Shown: positions 55,527-64,000 of the stretch, one piece after another
Numbering within the stretch: position 1 is the first letter of the stretch
How the letters are laid out: every line of letters starts with the position of its first letter
From: Cephalotus follicularis
Lineage: Eukaryota > Streptophyta > Magnoliopsida > Oxalidales > Cephalotaceae
Assembly: GCA_001972305.1 (NCBI GenBank)
Contig: BDDD01001640.1
Location: 159,653-223,652 of the forward strand
DNA: 64,000 nucleotides
Direction of reading: 5' to 3'
Made by a program: the position numbers and the translations under genes
Notes under the pieces: model-generated
Seen by the model: the letters and a program-made list of their open reading frames with translations, nothing else
What the model was told of the DNA's origin: nothing
Databases searched by the model: none

Positions 55527-57450
55527 AATGGAATACTCTCCGAATGGACCTCTTCAGGAACGCTGTATCCTAATGGTGCATCCTAAAAGAGGAACCGGAC
55601 CTTGATGGTCATTGTCCTGGCCATATTGTCTTTATAAATTTCCCTACCTCACTTTTAGGGTTATGCGGTAGAAGCAGCAGTATATACCCTAAACTGTATT
55701 CCTTATAGATTCGTGCCCTATATTCTATACTTGGTATAGATAAAGAGGAAAGCCAACCTAAACAAGGTGTAGGATTGTCTGGCTTGTGTAAGTAGGCTGG
55801 ATCCTAATGTGCTAGAGGTGCAGTTAGACCGCTGTCAGTTTGTAAAGTGCCCTCGGGAAACTGCCTTCCCAAAAAATAAAAGGAATTTATTACATGTGCT
55901 GCTATGATCCTAGAGAAGGACATCCTTTTCCAAGGAAGCAGTGGGAGTTAAAGGGAACTCTAGGAGTTCCCATAGGTAGAAACGATGGAGGATTTAAAGG
56001 AATTATCCACTATAGACACCGTTGAGATTGGATCTTAATCTGAGATTAGATCTTAATTAGGCACTCCTCTAGGGAGGAGTTCATGCATGATTTTATCAAC
56101 ACTTGAGAGATATGGCTGTCTCATCAAGCGCATCGATAAATCCAGTGTCATCAAGGATGACAAACCTATCAGCAATTAGAATACAGTGCAAGGCACTGAA
56201 TTCGAGGCTTGGCTAGGAGTCATGAAATCCTATGATTGAATATTGAAGCATTCGATATGCGATTAGTTTTGAAGGGGTGTACTTGACATGGTGTGAAGTA
56301 TACTGGTAACCTTCTCACTAATAGTTGTGCTCAAATTCGTTAGGATTTTGCTTGTTGTTGCCACACGTCATGGTTATGACATTGGGCATATGGATGTCCT
56401 AATCCATGGGATTTACATCAAACGAGTTTTTCACTCGTAAGGAGGTTATGACCTTAAGCAAGCATCTCATGGCCGGATCATGGGTTCTAACAAAGCGGTC
56501 AAATTCTTTGACTTCTTTAAGAACACAAATGAGGCGTGTGTCTACCAAAGTAAAACTGGCCCGAACATATAATTCTGGGTTTTGTAGCAGGAGTTACATC
56601 CTACCAATTATAAACATCATAGCTGTGCGATCCGTTGGTGTGGAATGCTGAGGATTTCTCCATAGTGGATTTCGGAGAAGCCACCTATATGTACTGGGTA
56701 TGGAGATATTCGGGGAAGATCTAATAGGTTGCTTAGGCTTTCCCAAAGCTAGTACACTAGGACGGTGCTGAATATATTCAACATGGAGAATTCCATATTG
56801 GAGTATGGAATTCAATTCTCCACTGAGGGTGTTCTTGGAGAAGCCTAGTGAGAGAACACACATGGACCTGATCCGTTAAGCATTGGGTATAGGATTGGCC
56901 ATGTATACTGGGCCTAATTTTGTGCTTGTGACAAGCACCTATTAGTCCAATTCCGGTTTGAAATTGGTCAATAGTCAAGGGAATCCTGCAGTATCTTAGA
57001 GGTACCAAGGATGTCACCTCGCACTACGATGGAGTGAGTTGATTGAAATTGGAGCTATTGATGGACTCCACTTTTATTCGTGATTTGGTTGATTGCAAAT
57101 AGTCTCGAGATAGGTTTACACACTAAATAGGGTAAAGCAATATACATAGGAAACCAAGTTGCTACAAAAGATGGTGTAAGGATGCAGTAATTCTTGGTAG
57201 AACTTAGGGCTGCTCCATCTGACAATAGTCAAGGGAATTCTGAGGTACCTTAGAGGCACAAACGTGCCTTCTTTGACTACGATGGAGGCCAATGCACAGG
57301 CCACGGAACCCCGGTCTCACTTGCGATTGAAACATATTTAGCAACTCTATCTTTTGATCCTAGGGATCTTGGATATGGGAGATTTTTATCTTGATAGCGT
57401 CACCTTGGAGGTGAACATAGCAGATCCACTGACCGAGGCTCTTGTAGCTT
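55527..57450 (+). pseudogene. Copia integrase, RT and RNase H remnants (C1)
   Basis: C1 resumes directly after the G1 duplication. Comparison with C2/C3 DNA identifies integrase (RKRNRTLMV-like, 55580), linker (55790-56120), RT near 56220-56640 (weak LKQASHGRIMGS-type block) and RNase H to about 57350 (EPRSHLRLKHI), ending NVADPLTEALVA (57415-57450). It is the most decayed coding part in the window with many breaks. The order of domains is that of Ty1/Copia. Confidence 0.65.
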
Positions 57451-59033
57451 AATTTTTGAGAGTCATCGTTGGGCAATGGACTTAAATTTTTTGGTCCTTG
57501 TGTCATGGGGCCACTTGAGAGTTTGTTAGAGATGGTGACCCGTCAAGCCACTGGGTGGCTGGATGTAACCGATTTCATCTCTGTGTTAAAAAATTCTTAT
57601 TCCTATTATGTGACATATGTGCATATTTTATTTAATACTAGCAAGCCGTATGTGTGTTATCACATCATCGAAGCAGTATTATTTGCTTACACATATGGTG
57701 CCCAGTCACACAAGGGTTGGATGTCGGGCCTGGGGGCTATAATAACGGCTCCCTTATTCCCTGTCACTAAACTATTCCAAGCTGGTGGTTCATTTATATG
57801 GGGTACAAGTGAACCGGTTAGACTTGAAACGCTATGTTCGCTCACGAGGTTTGGAGGGTGGAGTATCTCATTGCCACTCGGGAGTAACCCTAGAACTAAT
57901 TCGGGGTACGTGCTTGAAGGATGTACACTAAACTTGAGCCACCATAGGAATGGTATTTGGATGGTCGCTAATCCCATGTCAGTAGCAAATCCTATTTGTT
58001 GCGGTAGTGTATAGGCACTTAGTGCCTAGCAGGACCTAGGAGGACCTGTCTGATCCTTAGACCTGAGATACTGCTCTACATTGAGTAGAGGAAGTTTGGC
58101 TTTGATCTCCGCCCTAGCAAGCCCTCTCGCGATGTTGGTAAACAGACAGTCTTTGGGCCTTACCGAAACTGCAAGGATATAAGCGAGTATGCAAGATGGA
58201 ATCGTCACACCTGTAGCGAGGGTGATCGGCTCTATAGTATATGTATTCATTATGAACATGAAAATACATGCACGGGTTACAGGGGCTGGAAATTGGGTTG
58301 CCGGGAAACGTCCGCCGATAATGGTAATGAGTTTGCAAATTTAGAAGCACCGAGAAAAACTGGGGATGATACGTATGCTAACCACCGACTGCAGTTTGAG
58401 CCAAAGATGACAAAGGATTATAGTATACGGTAACCGTCGACATGAAAAAGTATCGGATGTGTGAAAAGCGGACATACGATATGGGAAATTAATCTGGGAT
58501 TAATTTCTCCACACGGATAATATTGGATATTATTTCAGGGTCATTAAAATAGTCAGGGACTATTTGGAATGACTTTACCGCACTCTAAGGGCGTTTTGGT
58601 AACTTACCGTTGTCACCGATTTTATTCCGGACTTTCAGGTCCCGCCTGTTTATTGGAAAAGTGACGTGTGCTGGACACATGTCGCTTGGTGGTAAAACTA
58701 GTTTTCTAACTAGTATATATTAATTGGACATTGGTGGGATTTTTTATACTACATGGTTGTGGCAATATGTATCTTTTCATACTAGATGTAAAATTAATAT
58801 ATAAACATAAGTTTTTTTTTGGGAGAGAGAGACATGGAAAAGCGTCGGGCATATAAGAAGAAAAAGAAAAGCGTCAGGTGTGACACCCAGTGTCATATTT
58901 AGGAGGATGGCTATCCTTAACTACATTTTTGTTCTCACATCACCACTACATGCATGCATGATATTCATAACATTGATATTAAACCTTAGTAAATATGGTA
59001 TGGAATATATATATTAATAAATTTTTATGACAT

Positions 59034-59364
59034 TTGGGTCTAAGGTCCAATCCTTTTATAAAGTGTTGAAATGGGCTAACCTATTATGGAATCCTATGTA
59101 TAATACATTGGGCCTAAGGCCCAGTCACATTTCTCTTTCTTTCTTAATACAATTGGCCTACACACCTTCTTTAAAGATCACCATTTATCTCATGAGCATT
59201 ACAGTGGGCTTAAGGCCCAAATCTTTTTCTCTTTTCTCATTAGTAAATTTGGCCAACTTCCTTAAATTCTCATAAAAACCTTTATGGGTATTATATTTGG
59301 GCTTAAGGTCCAATCTTCACTTCTTCCTTGTATGGACGAACTTATCATCCATTTAAGGCCCAAA
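59034..59364. repeat. Five TTGGGCYTAAGGCCCAA palindromes in D
   Basis: TTGGGTCTAAGGTCCAA (59034), TTGGGCCTAAGGCCCAG (about 59107), GTGGGCTTAAGGCCCAA (59204), TTGGGCTTAAGGTCCAA (59296) and ATTTAAGGCCCAAAA (59351) are spaced 55-97 bp apart. TGGGCC/TGGGCT is the plant site II element bound by TCP factors; this function is an inference here. Confidence 0.8.
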
Positions 59365-60744
59365 ATTATTTTTCTCTTACGCAAAATTCGTCCAACTTCA
59401 TGAAGGCCCCCCAAGTTTCTAGAGTTCTCCATACTTTGCTTATATATTTACATGTCAGTAGGATTTTGTTTAGGTCTTCTTCATTCTCTTTTTGCCGAAG
59501 CTTGCTCCACCTACTAGACTCTCATTCCTTCTTCAATTTTCTTCTAAAAACATGTTCATAAAGTGATTTATCTTCCATTCTTCCAGTAGATTGTGGTGAC
59601 TTCTATTCCTTCCTTGTTAAATTAGTGGATATGTTATGTTTCCATGAAATTAATTCGGGTTTCTTGGATAAATGGTTGAACCTAATGAAATGTCATCATT
59701 TTTGTTAGTATATAGTTCAAGAATTTGAATAAATTAACATAGTTAATTACTATATTCATCTACTAAAGTTTTGGGTTTCATGTAGGTGAGGAAGGATTGA
59801 TATTTTATATGGTTTTAAAGATGTTTAAGGATGTTAGTAAGTTGAGAAACATGAATATGTTAGTGGATTAAGGATTTAAAGTCATATGAAATCAATTCAA
59901 CCATTTACTTGTATGAAGAAATTTGGCCAACTTGTGTGCGTAAGGGGGGATGGATATTTCTAGGGTTTAGTGAGGATAGATGGTGATTAGTATGTTGAGT
60001 TACATGAATATATTGCTGGATTTAAGAATTTAAGTCAATTTTATCATTCTATCTTTTCCCATAAATTTCGGCCCTATGTGTTCATAGATTATTAAGGCTG
60101 TTTAATAAGTTTAAAGATGTTAGGTGGTGTATTTGATTCATTACCAGTAATGGTGAAGGCATTAGAGAGGAAATAATGATATGGAATTAAATGAATTCCT
60201 ATCGGTGCATAACAAGTAGTGTATTAAAGAAGATTGGTTTAAAGAGGAGTAATCATGAGATAATGTAAGTATCAAAATGAATTACAAGTTGTAAAATTGA
60301 ATAATTAAGAGAGTGTGAATTAAGGGCAAATCAGATTAAAATGGCATAAGACATCTCATACATGCATTGTATGCATTTCATGTCATAAAGTGTTAGAAAT
60401 GTAGGTACTACGTCATTAATATAATGTCTTTGTAGACGAGGATCCTATAGCTAATCCAGATCCTAGAGTGGCTAGTTCGCAATAGACTTTGGCAGTGACA
60501 CTGTGAGTGGGGCATCCCTTCTCTTACCTTACTTGTTCTCGTAATTCTTCGGATGTGATATGTGCCCTTGAATTTGATTCAGTTTATCATGATACTTCCT
60601 TGTCCATTACTGTGATACCTTTGTCCTGGATTGGATGATTACTTCTGATTCTAGGTGACAATGTCACATTCCCTTATGTGCATTATTGTTATATTGTACT
60701 TTGAACTTTGATGCTGGGCACCCCTGTGTTATGTATGATCTATA

Positions 60745-60905
60745 GTGCTCCCTAACAGGCCCATCGAACGAGGGTGAGGTGTTACGTTGATGCACAGTGC
60801 TCCATAGCAGGCTCATTTGTCTATGATGGGGTGTTATGTATGATTACAGTGTGCTCCATTGCATGCCCATCGGACGAGAGTGTGATGTTACGTATGATGC
60901 ATAGT
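60745..60905. repeat. Three 52-54-bp tandem units in D
   Basis: GTGCTCC starts units at 60745, 60797 and 60851; each continues with GCAGGCYCAT-like sequence and ends GTTACGTNTGATGCA or similar. Confidence 0.82.
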
Positions 60906-60926
60906 CTATATGCTCTACACTGGTGC

Positions 60927-61012
60927 ATGAGGATGATGATGATGATGAGGATGATGATGATGAGTATGAGTATGAGAATGATGATGAGTATGATTATGAT
61001 GATGATTTATAC
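60927..61012. repeat. GATGAT / GAGTAT microsatellite
   Basis: Imperfect ATG-phased trinucleotide tract that yields a Met-rich frame without meaning. Confidence 0.9.
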
Positions 61013-62722
61013 ATTATAGCCTCAGGCTCATGTGATACTTGATGATATATGTGTACCAGCATCTCCAGATATTTTATTCATATGTGGGCACATTTTATGG
61101 ATTTTGTTATATTGTGGATTTCCTTGATATTGTGGATTTTTTATTCCTAAATGTGAGTTCATTCTTGAGATTGAGATTCTTTCTATCGAAATTGTATTCC
61201 GTGGATTACGTTTTATTGTACTTGAGCTTACACCTCGATTTATATCATTTTCCTTTTATTCAGTACATTCACCTTATTCATATTGTTTTTACACCAAGGG
61301 ATGTATCGTTCCTACTCAATTAGTAATTTGGACTAACCCTCATCCATTTCTATTTTTCAGTTGAGGAGGCGGTTAATAGTCCACCTAATCCACAGATTGG
61401 CAGTAGTTGAGTCCATTGAAGGTAAACCACGACACCATACCCTAGCAGCTTCGCCTTTGGTACATGCATGGGGACATTTAGGTGTTGTATTACATATCTA
61501 CGAGTTCTGGGAGATTTGTATTGTATATGAGTGTATATATTGTGATTATGATCTGGCTTGTGCAGAACAAGTCTTGATATGCATGTGAATTCTGGTTCGT
61601 CCTTCGGGAGTGTGGATATATGAATTGTTAGTTTCCCTTTCAGGAAAATATGAGAAACGTACGTTTTTAGGTGGAACTCTTGCAATTTTTCTGCTGGAAT
61701 TTCCGCCACTTTAATTATTACATATATGATTAATAATTTAAAATATATTAGGTTAAGAAGTCAATAGAATTTAAGAAACTTAGAAATGAGTAGTTGGAAA
61801 TGAGAGTAAAACTATAGGCATGAACACAATCCGTTCGGGCGAGGTCACAGCCTTGTGGAACGGGTCGTGTCACCGGGCGCATAAGAAGAAAAAGGAGAGA
61901 CAGGGGCATTTTTGGGAGTGGGCTTCCACAAAATAAAAAAGAGAAAGGGAAGGGCGTCGACGACCAGAGAAAGCTCGAAGCCGGGCGTGCGAGTGGCCGG
62001 GAAGAAAGAAAGAGAGCGGCATGAGGCTTCATCTTCGACGTTACTCTTCCTCTCCTTACCTCTCTTTCTTCACTTTATCCCTGATGGCAAAGCTTGGAGT
62101 TTTTCCGTCACTACCCATTCTCTTTTCTACCACTGGTGATCATGGTAAGTGGAGCTAAGCTTCGCCTTGAAGCTTACCTTTGCCTATATTGGTTTTAGCT
62201 TAGGATCGCCGGTGAATTGGCCGGATTTTGCACACTGAGTCAACTCAGCAAGTTCGTCTAGGCGCCGACTATGACTCTGTGTTCTACGGTGACTCAGAGC
62301 TTGTCTCAGGCAGAGGCAAGTAGGTCCTAGGATTTGTGGACCATCAGTGGCATGATAGGAGCTCAGACATCGTGGCTGGAGCTCCGGCGGGGTGACTCAC
62401 AGGCGAGTCTCGGTCGGAGACGAGCAGATCGACTATTTTGGAGACCGATTATGATGTAGCCAAAACCATACCGTCATAACCAAACCTCCCTGAGCCAACT
62501 CAGAGAGTTTCTTGAGGTGCCAGTTGTGACTGGGATTTCTGTGGTGAGTCACAACGCGTCTCTTGTAGGACCATGTAGATCAGTCATTTTGGAGGCCTGT
62601 GATGGCATGGATGGAGCTCTGGCAAGTTGGCCAGAGCTCCGATGAGGCACAATGTTTTCGCTGCCTCATGTAGGATGCAACGAAAGCGTGGTGTTCGTGC
62701 CGTGTGAAGGAGGTGGCCAAAG

Positions 62723-64000
62723 TGTTGGAAATTGGGAATGCAGCGGAAGAAATGCATTTCAGGTATAGAGGGTTTACGGTAACTAATTTTAAAATTTTTA
62801 TTCTTGCAAAGGAATCACCCATAAACTATGCCATAAAATGTCCCAATTAAGTCCAAGGATCACTAATTGGACTATTAAAAGTCAGCATGGCAGGTCTCAA
62901 GCAAGGGAAAGTGCAGGTGGAGTATGGTTACACAAACCCTAAAATCGGCTACCAACCAAAATTGGAATTAGGGTGCACACATACCCTAATCCAATTCCAC
63001 CATGACTCTAACCCTAGAGGCCTAACCCTAAGGGTTTAATAACACATTAAACACATGCTAGGATACTAGTGGGGCATGAGAAATTAATCTCATAATTCGG
63101 CCACAATGCCAAAAGGAATTAGGGTTCAACACAAACCCAAAATCTAGATCCACCTTAACACATATCCTATACCCTAACCCTAAGGGTATCATTCCCACTT
63201 GGAACGAGCTAGAGTTTCGGCCACACATCAATAACATAACAACCTCCAATAATTCAAAAAAGTATAGGGCTTCGAAAATCCCTAGCACCAACACATACAC
63301 CACTTCACAAAGAAGTAAAAGGATGAAGGAGAAAGTTCGTCACCTAAAGCCTTTACTCCTCCATAGTTTTGGCAATTCCTTCCTTTGAGTTCCAAGCAAT
63401 CCATCTTCACAAATAATTCTCCATGATGCACGGCTAAGAACATTTAAGAAGGGATTTTTGCTGGTTCTAAGATCCTAGAAAAATCTAAACAATGAAGGTA
63501 GAGATAAGGAGGTATCTCCACCATCAAAGTTGTTCAGGAGGGTGAAAGGAGAATATCTTTGGCTTCACTCTTCAAGAACCACCAAGTTCTTGCACTCCTA
63601 CCATGAACAAATGAAGCTCACGGCTATGGAAGAAATAGAGAGAAAGAGAGAGTCGGCCAAGAAGAAGAGAGAATAAAAGAAGAAGAGTGACTTAATGAAT
63701 CTTATGTCTCCTAAATGATGTTGCCGTGTGCTTAAGTCAAGAGAAACCAATATCTCTTTTATTTTTAATTCTCTAAACCAATGATAATTAAGAAACATTC
63801 TATTATCATTTCTCTCAAACGTGGCCGGCCATATGGAGCTTCCCAAGCAAGTTTTAGGTTGCCTAAAGGCTAAGTAAGTTGACAAAGTCAACATTGGCAA
63901 GCAACCAATTTCTTTAGCATCCAACCAAGTATGTAACTAAGTTACACAAGGCACATGGGGCATTAGGATTCGGCCAAGCTAACCAAAAGCTAGGGATGGA
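62723..64000 (-). mobile_element. Start of a minus-strand Copia-type LTR (E), runs off the window
   Basis: TGTTGGAAATTGGGAATGCA followed by GCGGAAGAAATGCATTTC is, read on the minus strand, the typical 3' end of a plant Copia LTR (GAAATGCATTTCTTCCGC then TTTCCAACA). The C1 right LTR stops here. The rest to 64000 is gene-free, with repeated CCCTAA-rich phrases (62936-63200) and a purine-rich part (63620-63690). No primer site can be checked because the LTR body extends beyond the window. Confidence 0.55.

Larger units (their letters stand above)
58879..61872. mobile_element. Probable solo LTR D (about 3 kb)
   Basis: TGTGACACCCAGTGTC at the left and GGTCGTGTCA at the right enclose 2994 bp that interrupt the C1 LTR. 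Flanks TCAGG and CCGGG are only loosely alike (the likely target is TCGGG), so the boundary is less certain than for the others. No RT, gag or integrase is seen. Internal features are a series of GGGCTTAAGGCCC palindromes (59034-59364), a triple 53-bp repeat (60745-60905) and a GATGAT tract. Alternative: another non-coding element with TG...CA ends. Confidence 0.65.
26361..62722 (+). mobile_element. Ty1/Copia element C1, old and broken, outermost host of the nest
   Basis: Parts: left LTR (about 26361-28562), initiator-Met primer site, leader, gag and integrase remnants (to 31982), integrase-RT-RNase H remnants after the G1 insertion (from 55527), right LTR (from about 57560 to 62722). The two LTRs are clearly homologous (CATTTATATGGGGYAYAAGTGAACC; CATGGAAAAGCGTCGGGC). 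C1 is related to C2/C3 but diverged. Coding remnants are hard to follow and have many breaks. It carries G1 in integrase and D in the right LTR. Confidence 0.85.
57560..62722 (+). mobile_element. Right LTR of C1, interrupted by D
   Basis: The first base is not resolved (57500-57600). From 57785 it is colinear with the left LTR up to 58878 and again from 61873 to 62722 (GAAGGAGGTGGCCAAAGTG). At 62723 a different LTR-like sequence begins, so the last about 240 bp of this LTR are not seen. No gene; the open frame over 57469-58014 has no domain. Confidence 0.8.

Noticed and set aside
57469-58014. 181-codon open frame that could be a host gene
   Set aside because: It lies across the start of the C1 right LTR, is colinear with non-coding sequence in the left LTR, and has no recognisable domain.
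60774-61019. Met-rich 81-codon frame
   Set aside because: Produced by the GATGAT microsatellite.
62580-63924. Short minus-strand frames near the window end as host exons
   Set aside because: No domain, no convincing splice-site pattern, and the sequence begins with a Copia-type LTR edge.

Overview
The window is plant nuclear DNA, most likely from a dicot. It consists almost entirely of LTR retrotransposons nested inside one another. The evidence is the mix of Ty1/Copia, Ty3/Gypsy and Athila-type elements, primer sites matching plant initiator-Met or Asp tRNA, very long LTRs (about 1.5-3 kb) and the absence of any recognisable host gene in 64 kb. I cannot name the species. Names such as A1, B2 or G3 are labels used only in this report.

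Layout, left to right. 1-4735: part of a family-B LTR (B1), itself interrupted by a solo family-A LTR (A1, 720-3445, target duplication CTAAC). 4736-7161: 5' end of a minus-strand Gypsy element (G0: gag, primer site, LTR). 7162-18071: two Copia copies in tandem (C2, C3) sharing one LTR. 18072-about 26360: the next LTR of that array, interrupted by a compact Athila-like element (G2, 19444-26168) with a 753-codon RT/RNase H/integrase frame. About 26361-62722: a third, older Copia element (C1). Inside C1 sits a Gypsy element with a chromovirus-like end (G1, 31983-55521, duplication GAGAT). Inside G1 sit three further insertions: a family-B solo LTR (B2, 35963-43989), a gag-bearing Gypsy (G3, 44712-49358, duplication GTTTG) and a solo LTR (A3, 51218-53112, duplication GTCTA). 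Inside B2 is a young minus-strand Gypsy (A2, 37310-42688, duplication ATCGC) with a 627-codon gag-protease frame. A probable solo LTR (D, 58879-61872) interrupts the right LTR of C1. 62723-64000 is the start of a minus-strand Copia-type LTR that runs off the window.

The nest gives a relative order of events: C1 first, then G1, then B2, then A2. LTR similarity agrees: the comparable parts of the two A2 LTRs are almost identical, those of G2 are close, and those of G1 differ visibly. Four solo LTRs show that LTR-LTR recombination has removed many elements here.

The most unusual signal is not a gene. Several unrelated LTR families, both Copia and Gypsy, carry clusters of short palindromes built on a GTCGAC core, and the flanking arms are characteristic of each family (AAGCGTCGACGCTT, AAGACGTCGACGTCTT, ACAGTCGACTGT, CTGAGTCRACTCAG). 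Most variants look like decay of CpG to TpG or CpA. In the leader of one Copia copy the array is present, while in the equivalent place in a related copy a different motif array is found. A separate LTR (D) has its own palindrome series on GGGCTTAAGGCCC. These arrays are the best candidates for something undescribed.
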